Assembly: GCF_018499875.1 (NCBI RefSeq)
Contig: NZ_JAHBAY010000004.1
Span: forward strand, 62,001 to 126,000
DNA from: Kineosporia corallincola
Lineage (GTDB): Bacteria > Actinomycetota > Actinomycetes > Actinomycetales > Kineosporiaceae
Direction of reading: 5' to 3'
DNA: 64,000 nucleotides
Below are positions 32,224 through 40,678 of this stretch, in pieces. The position numbers and the translations under genes were made by a program. The notes beneath the pieces are model-generated. The model saw only the letters and a program-made list of their open reading frames with translations, did not search any database and was not told where the DNA came from. Every line of letters begins with the position of its first letter. Within the stretch, counting starts at the first letter, position 1.

Positions 32224-32814
32224 ATGTCTGTTCACGTGGACGTGCCCGGGCCGCCGGGCCTGGCCGAACCGGATCGCCGTGGGTCCGGCAGGCGAGCACG
32301 GGTGGCGGACGAGCGATATCGCGCCCAGCTGCTGCGCACCCGGTTCACCCCGGGTGGGCTGGCCCTGGCCGGCGCCGGGATCGCCTGGCACAGCCCGACC
32401 ACCACGGGCTGGCTGATCACCGGCGGGCTCGGGCTGACCGGCGCCGCCCTGGAGGCCTGGCGCACCTGGCTGGCCCACCAGTACGTGGCGGCCGAACTGA
32501 GGTACGCCGACCAGGCCGACTGCCGCCGTTCCGAGCTGGAACGCGTGAGTCTGCTGCTCGGCGACCAGCGGTCCGCCCGGGAGCACGAGCTGGCCGTGCT
32601 CACCCACGCGATGAACGATGCCCATCGCGCCGCCCGGCTGGAGAAGGTGGCCGGCGACGAGGTCACCGAGCTGGCCCGGATCGAGGAGGCGCAGGACCTC
32701 TGGTCCACCCCGGTACCCGAGCGCACGGCGTCCCTCACCATCGACCTGCGGGAGGAACCGAAGGTTCCACCGGCGCGGCGTCCCCGGGGTCCCGACCGCC
32801 GGCCGGAGCCGTGA
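32224..32814 (+). CDS. Hypothetical membrane protein
   Basis: 196 residues that I do not recognise. The N-terminal ~40 residues are basic, then two closely spaced hydrophobic segments (GGLALAGAGIAWHS and GWLITGGLGLTGAALEAW) are followed by an Ala/Glu/Arg-rich helical, possibly coiled-coil, region and a basic Pro-rich tail. ATG 32224 follows GGGGGCCGCG. It is 121 bp ahead of cobG on the same strand but has no evident link with cobalamin synthesis. Confidence 0.65.
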   Translation: MSVHVDVPGPPGLAEPDRRGSGRRARVADERYRAQLLRTRFTPGGLALAGAGIAWHSPTTTGWLITGGLGLTGAALEAWRTWLAHQYVAAELRYADQADCRRSELERVSLLLGDQRSAREHELAVLTHAMNDAHRAARLEKVAGDEVTELARIEEAQDLWSTPVPERTASLTIDLREEPKVPPARRPRGPDRRPEP

Positions 32815-32935
32815 CGCACGGGCCGACAGGTGGCACGATCGGCGCCACAGGACCCGAATCCTCCTCCGCCCGGGGCCGATGTGCCCTGGCCGGGCAGGGG
32901 AAGCGGGTACGTACGATCCCGGAGTGGTTGGTCGC

Positions 32936-34285
32936 GTGGCGTTGAAGCCGGTGGAACGAGTGGTTGCCGATTCCTGCCCGGGGGTGTTGCGTCCGCACAT
33001 CGCGGCGGACGGCGCCCTGGTGCGGATGCGGGTTCCGGGAGGAGCGGTGCCGGTGTCGTTGCTCCGCGGGCTGCGGGCCGTCGCGGCGGAGCTCGCCGAC
33101 GGCGATCTGGGCCTGACCTCGCGAGGAAACATGCAGGTCAGAGGAGTTGCGGAGAGCGATCTCGGGCTCGCCGAGACCCGTCTGGGCGCGCTCGGCCTGC
33201 TGCCCCACCCCACCCACGAGCGGGTGCGCAACATCATCGCCTCACCGTTGTCCGGCCGGGTGGTGGGTTCAATTGATGACGTCGATGAGCTCGTGCCCCG
33301 CCTCGACGCCGCGCTCTGCGCCCGGGGCGATCTGGTCGCGCTGCCGGGCCGGTTCATGATCGGCCTCGACGACGGCACCGGCGACATCGCCGGTGAGGAG
33401 CCGGACGTGCTGGTGCTGGCCGTGGGCCCGGGGCGTTTCGTGCTCCGGCCGGCCGGAGCGGCCGGCGGTGTCGCCGTGGCCCGTGGCCGGGTGGTGGACG
33501 CCGTGCTGGTCGCGGCCACCGCGTTCCTGGCCGAACGGGAGCGGCAGGGGAGCAAGGCCTGGCGCGTGGGTGAACTGCCCGGTGGCGCTGACGCGATCGT
33601 GGACGCCCTGGTGGAGGCCGGGTACGAGTGGGCCGAGGTGCCGATGCCGGGTGGATCGGTTCCGGCGCCGGGGTTGATCGGGCAGCGGGACGGGCGCTAC
33701 GCGGTCTGTGCGGTGGTGCCGTTGTCGATCCTCGGCGGCGAGCAGATGGACGCCGTCGCGGACAGCTGCGACCTGGCCCTGCTGAGCGGGGCCGGGCCGG
33801 ACGGCGGTGCGGTGCCGGACGACGCTGCGTCGAACGATGCGGTGCTGAACGGCGCCGTGCTGAACGGCGCGGTGCTCGACGGCAGCGCCACCCCGTTGCG
33901 CATCACCCCGTGGCGCCGGTTGCTGGTGCGGGACCTCGACCTGCCCTCGGCGCTGGTGGCCAGGGACCTGATGGCCAGGGCCGGGCTGGTGCTGGAACCG
34001 GACGCGCCGTGGGCCCGGGTCACCGCCTGCGCGGGGCGGCCGGGCTGCGCGAAGTCCCTCACCGACGTGCAGGCCGACGCCCGTGCCTTTGCCGGGGTCT
34101 GTGGTGGGTCCGGGCCCCTCGTACACTGGGCCGGATGCGAGCGCGCCTGCGGGATCCCGCACAGCGGGGTGGCCCTGCTGGCGGAGGTGGGCGGCTACCG
34201 GGTGACCGGTGAGCTCGGTGACGCGGATCGGGACGCAGCGGCGTCCATGAATGTGGTTCTTCTCGAGGAGACAACACCCCAGTGA
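32936..34285 (+). CDS. cobG: Precorrin-3B synthase CobG
   Basis: About 449 residues related to nitrite/sulfite reductases; it makes precorrin-3B with O2 in the aerobic cobalamin route. The N-terminal repeat has DLGLTSRGNMQVRGV. The iron-sulfur/siroheme cysteines appear as CAGRPGCAKSLTDV (C365, C371) and HWAGCERACGIPHSGVA (C401, C405). An Ala/Asn/Gly-rich insertion with the near-repeat AVLNGAVLNGAVLDG precedes the C-terminal reductase repeat. GTG 32936 is favoured, with GGAG 11 nt upstream; GTG 32924 is possible. The stop overlaps cobH. Presence of CobG implies the oxygen-dependent pathway. Confidence 0.93.
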   Translation: MALKPVERVVADSCPGVLRPHIAADGALVRMRVPGGAVPVSLLRGLRAVAAELADGDLGLTSRGNMQVRGVAESDLGLAETRLGALGLLPHPTHERVRNIIASPLSGRVVGSIDDVDELVPRLDAALCARGDLVALPGRFMIGLDDGTGDIAGEEPDVLVLAVGPGRFVLRPAGAAGGVAVARGRVVDAVLVAATAFLAERERQGSKAWRVGELPGGADAIVDALVEAGYEWAEVPMPGGSVPAPGLIGQRDGRYAVCAVVPLSILGGEQMDAVADSCDLALLSGAGPDGGAVPDDAASNDAVLNGAVLNGAVLDGSATPLRITPWRRLLVRDLDLPSALVARDLMARAGLVLEPDAPWARVTACAGRPGCAKSLTDVQADARAFAGVCGGSGPLVHWAGCERACGIPHSGVALLAEVGGYRVTGELGDADRDAAASMNVVLLEETTPQ

Positions 34286-34935
34286 CGGAAAGCACCGGCT
34301 GGCCGGGCCCGTACGAGGCCGACGGCGCGCAGATCTACCGGGAGTCGTTCGCGACGATCCGGTCCGAGGCGGCCGCCGATCTCGCCGGGATGCCCGAGGA
34401 CGTGGCCCGGGTGCTGGTCCGGATGATCCATTCGTCCGGGATGACCGATCTGGCGCGCGACTTCGCATACAGCCCGAACGCGGTGAAGGCCGCGCGGCAG
34501 GCCCTGCTCGACGGTGCGCCGGTGTTCTGTGACGCCCAGATGGTGGCCAGCGGCATCACCCGCGCCCGGCTGCCGCACGACAACGAGATCGTCTGCACCC
34601 TGAACGCCCCCGGTGTGCCCGACCTGGCGCGGAGCCTGAGCACCACGAGAAGCGCTGCCGCGATCGACCATTGGCTGGACCGGCTGGAGGGTGGCGTGGT
34701 CGCGATCGGCAACGCGCCGACCGCCCTGTTCCGGCTGCTGGAGCTGATCCGCGACGGGGCGCCGCGCCCGGCCGCGATCCTCGGCATCCCGGTGGGTTTC
34801 ATCGGTGCCGCCGAGTCCAAGGTAGCGTTGAGCGAGAACCCGCTCGGTCTGGACTATGTCGTGGTGCACGGCCGGCGTGGGGGCAGTGCCATGGCCGTCG
34901 GGGCCGTCAACGCGATCGCGAGTGAGAAGGAATGA
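34282..34935 (+). CDS. cobH: Precorrin-8X methylmutase CobH
   Basis: 217 residues, the usual CobH/CbiC size. It moves the C-11 methyl group to C-12 to give hydrogenobyrinic acid. Key segments are ARVLVRMIHSSGMTDLARDF (with the catalytic histidine), VFCDAQMVASGITR and AILGIPVGFIGAAESK. GTG 34282 overlaps the cobG TGA in a GTGA junction, and its own stop overlaps cobIJ. The three genes therefore form one coupled operon. Confidence 0.95.
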   Translation: MTESTGWPGPYEADGAQIYRESFATIRSEAAADLAGMPEDVARVLVRMIHSSGMTDLARDFAYSPNAVKAARQALLDGAPVFCDAQMVASGITRARLPHDNEIVCTLNAPGVPDLARSLSTTRSAAAIDHWLDRLEGGVVAIGNAPTALFRLLELIRDGAPRPAAILGIPVGFIGAAESKVALSENPLGLDYVVVHGRRGGSAMAVGAVNAIASEKE

Positions 34936-36458
34936 GCGGCACCCTCTACGGCATCGGGCTGGGCCCGGGCGACCCGGAACTGGTCAGCGTCAAGGCGGTC
35001 CGGCTGATCGGCGCCGCCGACGTGATCGCCTACCACAGCGCGCGTCACGGCCGCAGCATCGCCCGGGGCATCGCCGAGCCCTACCTGCGCGAGGGCCAGA
35101 TCGAGGAACAGCTGATCTACCCCGTCACCACGGAGACCACCGATCATCCGGGTGGCTACCAGGGGGCGATGGACGAGTTCTACACCGAGGCCGCGGAGCG
35201 CCTGGCCGCGCACCTGGAGGCAGGCCGCGACGTGGTGGTGCTGGCCGAGGGCGACCCGCTGTTCTACGGGTCGTACATGCACATGCACAAGCGGCTCGCC
35301 CATCGCTTCCCGGCCGAGGTGGTGCCCGGAATCACGGCTTTCAGCGCGGCGGCCGCGGCGCTGGGCCGCCCGCTGGTGGAGCGTGACGAGGTGCTCACCG
35401 TGCTGCCCGGCACCCTGCCGCCCGACGAGCTGACCCGACGGCTGGCCGACACCGACGCCGCCGTGGTGATGAAGCTCGGCCGCACCTTCGAGGGGGTGCG
35501 GCAGGGGTTCGCCGACGCGGGCAAGCTCGACCGGGCCTTCTACGTGGAGCGGGCGAGCACCGACACCGAGCGCACCTCGGTGCTGGCCGAGGTGGATGCG
35601 GGGCACGTGCCGTACATGTCGATCGCGCTGATGCCCGGCCCGCTGAACGAGACCGGCGCCCTGCCCGAGGCGGAGTTCACCGAGACCGCGCACGCCGGTG
35701 AGGTGGTGGTGGTCGGTCTCGGCCCCGGGCCTCGGGAGTGGACCACCCCCGAGGTGCAGCAGGCGCTGTCGCAGGCCGACGACCTGGTGGGTTACGTCAC
35801 CTATCTCAACCGGGTGCCGGTGAATCCCCGCCAGCGGCGCCACCCTTCAGACAACAAGGTGGAGTCCGAGCGGTCCGCCTTCGCCCTCGACCTGGCCCTG
35901 CGCGGGCGCCGTGTGGTGGTGGTGAGTTCCGGTGACCCGGGCGTCTTCGCGATGGCCTCGGCCGTGCTGGAGGTGGCCGACGAGCCCGCGTACAAAGACG
36001 TTCCGGTGCGGGTGCTGCCCGGGGTGAGCGCCGCGCAGGCGGTGGCGGCCCGGGCCGGTGCGCCGCTCGGCCACGACTTCTGCACCATCTCGCTCTCCGA
36101 CCGGCTGAAGCCCTGGCCCGTGGTGGAATCGCGGCTAAACGCGGTGGCCGCCGCCGACCTGGTCATCGCCATCTACAACCCGGCCTCCAGGGAGCGTCGC
36201 CACCAGGTGGGCCTGGCCCGCGACATCGTGCTGCGCCACCGCGACCCGGCCACCCCGGTGATCGTCGGCCGGGCGATCGGCTCCGACGCCGAGCAGCTGA
36301 CCGTGGTGCCGCTGGGTGAGCTCGACCCGCAGCTCGTCGACATGCGCACGCTGCTGATCATCGGCTCGTCGCAGACCCGGGTGAGCACGAAACCCGACGG
36401 CACACAGACGGTCTGGACCCCACGGCGCTATCCCGCCGCGGAGCTGCCGGGAGCCTGA
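34932..36458 (+). CDS. cobIJ: CobI-CobJ fusion methyltransferase
   Basis: 508 residues joining two SAM-dependent methyltransferases. The N-terminal half (about 1-245) is CobI, precorrin-2 C20-methyltransferase, with YGIGLGPGDPELVSVKAVR and LAEGDPLFYGSYMHMHKRL. The C-terminal half is CobJ, precorrin-3B C17-methyltransferase, with VVGLGPGPREWTTPEVQQAL, VSSGDPGVFAMASAV and AIYNPASRERRHQ. Such CobIJ fusions are common in actinobacteria. Start overlaps the cobH stop. Its last 31 bp overlap the end of the convergent MFS gene. Confidence 0.96.
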   Translation: MSGTLYGIGLGPGDPELVSVKAVRLIGAADVIAYHSARHGRSIARGIAEPYLREGQIEEQLIYPVTTETTDHPGGYQGAMDEFYTEAAERLAAHLEAGRDVVVLAEGDPLFYGSYMHMHKRLAHRFPAEVVPGITAFSAAAAALGRPLVERDEVLTVLPGTLPPDELTRRLADTDAAVVMKLGRTFEGVRQGFADAGKLDRAFYVERASTDTERTSVLAEVDAGHVPYMSIALMPGPLNETGALPEAEFTETAHAGEVVVVGLGPGPREWTTPEVQQALSQADDLVGYVTYLNRVPVNPRQRRHPSDNKVESERSAFALDLALRGRRVVVVSSGDPGVFAMASAVLEVADEPAYKDVPVRVLPGVSAAQAVAARAGAPLGHDFCTISLSDRLKPWPVVESRLNAVAAADLVIAIYNPASRERRHQVGLARDIVLRHRDPATPVIVGRAIGSDAEQLTVVPLGELDPQLVDMRTLLIIGSSQTRVSTKPDGTQTVWTPRRYPAAELPGA

Positions 36459-37663
36459 TGTCCGGCCGGTGCGCGCCGCAGTGTGCGCACCGACGGGGGC
36501 AGCAGTGCCAGCGCCGTCGAGCCGGCCATCACGCCGGCCGTGACCAGCAGCCAGGTGCTCTGCCCGAGTGCCTCGGCGACCGGCCCGGTCACGGCCAGGC
36601 CGAGCGGACGCATCACGAACGAGCCGATGTGGTCGAAGGCGAACACCCGGGCCAGTTTGTCCGGCGGGATCTGCTGCTGGATCGCGAGATCCCAGTTGAC
36701 GCTGAAGATCTCCAGGCCGAGGCCATGCAGGAAGGCCCCGAGCAGGATCACCGGCAGCCCGGGCCGCAGCGCCATGGCCAGCGGGAAGCAGGCGGTGAGC
36801 CCGAGAAACACGGTGCCGGAGAACAGGAGTCGCGTGGGCCGGTACCGGAGCGTGATCAGCCCGCCGACCATGAAGCCGGTCATCAGCGCGGCCAGGGCCA
36901 GGCCCCAGGCCTGCTCGCCGAAGTCCCGGGTGACCACGACCGGGCCGACCACGCCCTGCACCCCGCCGTAGAACAGGTGGTACACCAGGGCCTGCGCGAT
37001 GAGCACCCACAACCAGGTGTGCCGCAGCACTTCCCGGGCTCCGGCACCCAGGTCGCCGAGCAGCGAGCCGGGCTCCCCGGTGGCGTGCGGCCCGACCCGC
37101 ATCGCGGTGTAGCAGAGCGCGGCCACCGCGTAGGTGGCCGCGTCGACGGCGATCGCCCAGCCCGCCCCGAAGAAACCGACCAGCACCCCGGCCAGGCTGA
37201 AACCCAATACCATGGCGGTGTTCTGGGCCAGGCGCACGGCCGAGACGGCATTCGGCAGCGCCTCGGGCGGCACGGTCTGTGGGAGCACGGCCCGGGAGCT
37301 CGGCCCGCCCAGGGCGGCCAGTGCCCCGTTCACCCCGCCCATCACGGCCAGCAGCGGAACGGTGGCCCAGCCCGCGATCAGGCTGACCGCCACCACGCCC
37401 TGGGCCACGCAGGCCAGCCAGGCCGAGCCGCGCATCAGCAGCGTGCGCGGCAGCCGGTCGCCCACCACCCCGGCGACCAGCGTGGTCAGCACCTCGACCA
37501 GTGCGTAGGTGGCCACCACCAGGCCGAGTTCGGTGGCCTGACCGCCCAGGTGCAGCACCGCCAGGGCGAGCGCCACCGGTGCCACGGCCGATCCCAGGCT
37601 CGTCACGGTGCGCCCGGCCAGCAGCAGCCGGAACGCCGTGGTCGTCGTGCTCCCCGTTCGCAT
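36428..37663 (-). CDS. MFS exporter (enterobactin-exporter-like)
   Basis: About 411 residues with around 12 hydrophobic helices and typical MFS loop motifs (VVGDRLPRTLLMRG, then RLAQNTAMVLGFSLAGVLVG). The overall layout resembles the EntS/MefA-type efflux group. The substrate cannot be told. ATG 37663 is preferred because an upstream extension would run into the palindromic operator. The divergent MarR regulator starts only 73 bp away, so it probably controls this pump. The C-terminal coding end overlaps cobIJ by 31 bp. Confidence 0.88.
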   Translation of the reverse strand: MRTGSTTTTAFRLLLAGRTVTSLGSAVAPVALALAVLHLGGQATELGLVVATYALVEVLTTLVAGVVGDRLPRTLLMRGSAWLACVAQGVVAVSLIAGWATVPLLAVMGGVNGALAALGGPSSRAVLPQTVPPEALPNAVSAVRLAQNTAMVLGFSLAGVLVGFFGAGWAIAVDAATYAVAALCYTAMRVGPHATGEPGSLLGDLGAGAREVLRHTWLWVLIAQALVYHLFYGGVQGVVGPVVVTRDFGEQAWGLALAALMTGFMVGGLITLRYRPTRLLFSGTVFLGLTACFPLAMALRPGLPVILLGAFLHGLGLEIFSVNWDLAIQQQIPPDKLARVFAFDHIGSFVMRPLGLAVTGPVAEALGQSTWLLVTAGVMAGSTALALLPPSVRTLRRAPAGHQAPGSSAAG

Positions 37664-37692
37664 CCCGGCAAAGTAGTTCGCCAGCGAAATAT

Positions 37693-37714
37693 TCGTCAAC
37701 AAAATTGATGACGA
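37693..37714. promoter_or_regulatory. MarR-type palindromic operator
   Basis: A 22-bp interrupted palindrome, TCGTCA-a-CAA-aa-TTG-a-TGACGA, sits in the 73-bp gap between the divergent MFS and MarR genes. Both half-sites match perfectly outside the unpaired positions. Its size, symmetry and AT-rich centre are what MarR dimers bind. It is positioned to block both promoters. Confidence 0.7.
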
Positions 37715-37736
37715 CGAGGGCTGCTACCGTGAACCG

Positions 37737-38249
37737 GTGGGAGAGGACTTCGCCGAACGGCACGTGGCGCGCTGGCGCGACCACTGGATCGACATCTCCT
37801 TCGACGACGCGATCGAGACCGCCACCGTGCGGCTGTCACGAATCTCCCGCTACACCAAGCAGTCTCTGCGTGAGGCCGCGGCGGGGGTGGGGCTCCAGAC
37901 GTACGAGTACGAGACCCTGCACGCGCTGATGATCCGCGACACCCCCGGCATCGCGTCGCCCCGCGAACTGGCCCAGACGCTCGACGTCTCGCCGGCCGGG
38001 ATGACCGGCCGGCTCGACGCCCTGGAGAAGGCCGGTCACGTCAAACGCATCCCCAGCCGCACCGACCGGCGCAGCGTCACGATCGAGGCCACCGCGTCCG
38101 GCGTGGAGGTGTGGCGCCGCGCCATGCGACTGCGGGGTGAGGCCGAGGAACGGTTGTTCGGGGCGCTGTCCCCCCGTGAGCTGGCCACCCTGAACCGGCT
38201 GCTGCGCAAGCTCGCCGTGCTGGCGGACGAGGACCGGCAACCGGACTGA
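37737..38249 (+). CDS. MarR-family regulator
   Basis: 170 residues with a MarR winged helix-turn-helix: SPRELAQTLDVSPAGMTGRLDALEKAGHV forms recognition helix and turn, and RIPSRTDRRSVTIEATASG is the wing containing the conserved D-R motif. The ~30-residue N-terminal extension (ERHVARWRDHW) is common in actinobacterial members. It is divergent from an MFS exporter with a shared palindrome, a standard autorepressor and pump arrangement. The inducer is unknown. Confidence 0.88.
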   Translation: MGEDFAERHVARWRDHWIDISFDDAIETATVRLSRISRYTKQSLREAAAGVGLQTYEYETLHALMIRDTPGIASPRELAQTLDVSPAGMTGRLDALEKAGHVKRIPSRTDRRSVTIEATASGVEVWRRAMRLRGEAEERLFGALSPRELATLNRLLRKLAVLADEDRQPD

Positions 38250-38346
38250 CCGAGCCGGCCGGCTGATCGAGCGGGCCGGCTGATCGAGCGGGCCGGCTGA
38301 TCCAGCCGGCCGGACTGACCGAGCCGGCCGGGCTGATCGGACCGGC
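38250..38346. repeat. 17-18 bp tandem repeat after the MarR gene
   Basis: About five and a half imperfect units of gagcgggccggctgatc follow directly after the MarR stop codon. Each contains a CCGGCC-type self-complementary core, so the transcript could form alternative hairpins. A looser relative built on ggtcaggcg occurs at about 38766-38812, at the gcvH end. Confidence 0.7.
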
Positions 38347-38450
38347 CAAGAGCCCGTACGGCAGCCGATGGTGTTCCGGCCGACGTCGCGCGCCGCCGAT
38401 CCTCGGGCGGGTGCGATGGCTGACCTGCATGTTCTGCTGCGGCGGGCGTT

Positions 38451-38618
38451 GTGGTGCTCCTCGTCGTCCTCAATGTGACCTACGCCGAGGCATGGACCGC
38501 CCTGGCCGACTGGTTCGCCGGCCAGTCCACGGCGGCGCTGTTCGCCGGCTATCCCTGGCTCCTGGTGCTGGTGTTCGGCACCGGCACCTACCTGGTGGCC
38601 CGGCGGATCGACGCCTGA
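38451..38618 (+). CDS. Possible small membrane protein
   Basis: A 55-codon frame from GTG 38451 encodes VVLLVVLNV, a short amphipathic stretch (EAWTALADWFAG), then PWLLVLVFGTGTYLVARRIDA. That is a plausible one- or two-helix membrane peptide with a positive-inside end. The ribosome site is poor. It falls in an otherwise gene-free 550-bp region between the MarR gene and gcvH; the rest of that region holds only repeats. Confidence 0.35.
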   Translation: MVLLVVLNVTYAEAWTALADWFAGQSTAALFAGYPWLLVLVFGTGTYLVARRIDA

Positions 38619-38800
38619 GCCGACCAGGTGCCCCGCTGCTACCTGCGCGTTCCGCTGCCGCGAGCGCTGCGCATGCGCTAAACCAGGTCTACCCCGTCAA
38701 GCCGATCCGGTCGCGACGCCGGCCCCTCACCCGGGCCGGGAGTCCCGACCGGATCGGTGACGGTTGCAGCAGGTCAAGCGGGTCAGGCGGGTCAGGCAGC

Positions 38801-39187
38801 TCAGGCGGTCAGCGGCTCGTACTCGTCGGCCGTGAGCAGCTTCGCCGTGGACTCCGGGCGCACGGTGAACAGCCAGCCCTCGCCGTACGGGTCGGCGGCG
38901 ATCAGGGCCGGGTCGTCGATGATCGCCTGGTTCACCTCGGCCACCACGCCGGTCGCGGGGGAGTACAGGTCGGAGACCGACTTGGTGGACTCCACCTCGC
39001 CGCAGGCGTCGCCGGCGGTGACGTGGGTGCCGGCCTCGGGCAGGTCGACGTAGACCACGTCACCGAGGGCGTCCAGGGCGAAGGTGGTCAGGCCCACCCG
39101 CACCGGCTCGTCGGGGAGCTCGGAACCCGGTGTCAGCAGCACCCATTCGTGCTCGGGCGTGTACAGGCGGTCGGAAGGGTTGCTCAT
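38801..39187 (-). CDS. gcvH: Glycine cleavage system H protein
   Basis: 128 residues, normal length. It carries the aminomethyl intermediate between the P, T and L proteins on a lipoyl arm. The lipoylation site is K69 in GEVESTKSVSDLYSP. The N-terminus YTPEHEWV and the C-terminal DPYGEGWLFTVRP are conserved. It lies 10 bp downstream of gcvT on the same strand under the glycine riboswitch. The gcvP gene is not in the window. Confidence 0.96.
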   Translation of the reverse strand: MSNPSDRLYTPEHEWVLLTPGSELPDEPVRVGLTTFALDALGDVVYVDLPEAGTHVTAGDACGEVESTKSVSDLYSPATGVVAEVNQAIIDDPALIAADPYGEGWLFTVRPESTAKLLTADEYEPLTA

Positions 39188-39197
39188 GGCGGATCTC

Positions 39198-40322
39198 CTA
39201 GCGGGCGCGGCGGTAGAACGGGAACGGGGTGACGGCGAAGGGCAACAGGGTTCCGCGCACGTCCACGTGCAGGGCGGTGCCCTCGCCGGCCTCCTCCCGG
39301 TCCACGTAGGCCAGGGCGATCGGGCGGCCCAGGGTGGGCGACAGGGCGCCCGAGGTGATCACGCCCACCGGGGTTCCGGCCGAATTGAGGACGACGTTGC
39401 CCGCGCGGGCCGCGCGGCGTCCCTCCCCGGTCAGGCCGGTCAGCACCCGGGCGGGCTGGTCCTGGGCGGCCAGGGCCAGGGCGTCCTGCCCGACGAAGTC
39501 CTTGCCGAGCTGCACGACCCGGCCCAGACCCGCCGCGTAGGGGTCGGTGTCGATGCTGAGTTCGTTGCCGTACAGCGGCATTCCGGCTTCGAGCCGGAGC
39601 GTGTCGCGGCAGGCCAGGCCGGCCGGGCGACCGCCCGCGGCCTGCACGCCGGTCTCCAGCGCCTGCCACAGTTTCACCGCGTCGTCGGCGGTCACGTACA
39701 GCTCGAACCCGTCCTCACCGGTGTAGCCGGTGCGGGCCAGCAGCACGTCGAGCCCGGCGACCCGGGCCGGCCGGCAGCCGTAGTAACGCAGGCCGGACAG
39801 GGCGGCGCGATCGTCGTCCGTGCCCAGGAGGGCTTCGATGATGGACGACGAGGCGGGCCCCTGCACCGCGATCAGGGCGGTCTGCTCGGTCTCGTCGGTG
39901 ACCGTGGCCTCGAAGCCGGCCGCGCGCTCGGTCAGCGCCGCCAGCACCACCGCCACGTTGGAGGCGTTGGCGATGACCAGGAACTCGTCCTCGGCCAGCC
40001 GGTAGGTCACCAGATCGTCGAGGATGCCGCCGTTCTCGTCGCAGATCAGCGAATACTTCGCCCGACCGGGCGAGATCGCCGACAGCTTGCCCACCAGCGC
40101 GTGGTCGAGCAGGGCCCCGGCCTGCGGGCCGCGCACCCGGATCTCGCCCATGTGGCTGAGGTCGAACAGGCCCGCGCTGGTGCGCACGGCCTGGTGCTCG
40201 GCGAGCTCGCTGCTGTATTTCAGCGGCATGCGCCAGCCGGCGAAGTCGGTCAGCCGGGCGCCGAGGGCCTGGTGTACTTCGTGCAGCGGGGTGTGACGCG
40301 CAGGCAGGTCTGGCGACGACAT
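39198..40322 (-). CDS. gcvT: Aminomethyltransferase (glycine cleavage T protein)
   Basis: 374 residues. It transfers the methylene group from lipoyl-bound aminomethyl to tetrahydrofolate and releases ammonia. Conserved blocks are TPLHEVHQALGARLTDFAGW, AGLFDLSHMGEIRVRG, ARTGYTGEDGFELYV and ACRDTLRLEAGMPLYGNEL. ATG 40322 follows GGAAGG at about seven bases; earlier in-frame codons belong to the riboswitch leader. It forms an operon with gcvH. Confidence 0.96.
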   Translation of the reverse strand: MSSPDLPARHTPLHEVHQALGARLTDFAGWRMPLKYSSELAEHQAVRTSAGLFDLSHMGEIRVRGPQAGALLDHALVGKLSAISPGRAKYSLICDENGGILDDLVTYRLAEDEFLVIANASNVAVVLAALTERAAGFEATVTDETEQTALIAVQGPASSSIIEALLGTDDDRAALSGLRYYGCRPARVAGLDVLLARTGYTGEDGFELYVTADDAVKLWQALETGVQAAGGRPAGLACRDTLRLEAGMPLYGNELSIDTDPYAAGLGRVVQLGKDFVGQDALALAAQDQPARVLTGLTGEGRRAARAGNVVLNSAGTPVGVITSGALSPTLGRPIALAYVDREEAGEGTALHVDVRGTLLPFAVTPFPFYRRAR

Positions 40323-40383
40323 GAGCGACCTTCCGGGAGCCGGGCCCGGGCACACCGGTGCCACGGGGGAGCCGTTCCTCCCC

Positions 40384-40550
40384 GCTCTGTCCTGGGACCT
40401 GAGAGCTTTTCACCTTCGGTAAACCGGCATCCGGCCGGATTTCTCCAGAGTTGCCTCGTCGCGACGGTGTCGGGCCTGAGAGATTCCTGGGGAGGGATTG
40501 CTCCTACGGCGCCTTTTCCGGTGATCCGGAGCAGGGCTCTCCCGTCGCGC
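40384..40550 (-). promoter_or_regulatory. Tandem glycine riboswitch
   Basis: On the minus strand two aptamers follow one another. The first opens GGGAGAGCCC and closes GGAATCTCTCAGGCC next to CACCG. The second opens CTCTGGAGAAATCC and closes CCGAAGGTGAAAAGCTCTCAGG. The pairing of GGAGA with CTCTCAGG and the CCGAAGG core are diagnostic. It ends about 60 nt before gcvT and is expected to switch the operon on when glycine is high. Confidence 0.93.
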
Positions 40551-40678
40551 GTCGACGGCGTATTCAGTTGGAGGGTCAAACTAGCCTGGCCCGGGCACCG
40601 TCATCAAGGTGGAGCACCAGGCCAGTGAGCCGGAACCGGCTCTTGGGCAGGTGCCGGGGACGCGTCACCATCGGTGTC

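Noticed and set aside
38411-39232. A 273-codon plus-strand frame across the gcvH region
   Set aside because: Most of it is antisense to gcvH; only the separate 55-codon membrane-like frame at 38451 was kept, with low confidence.
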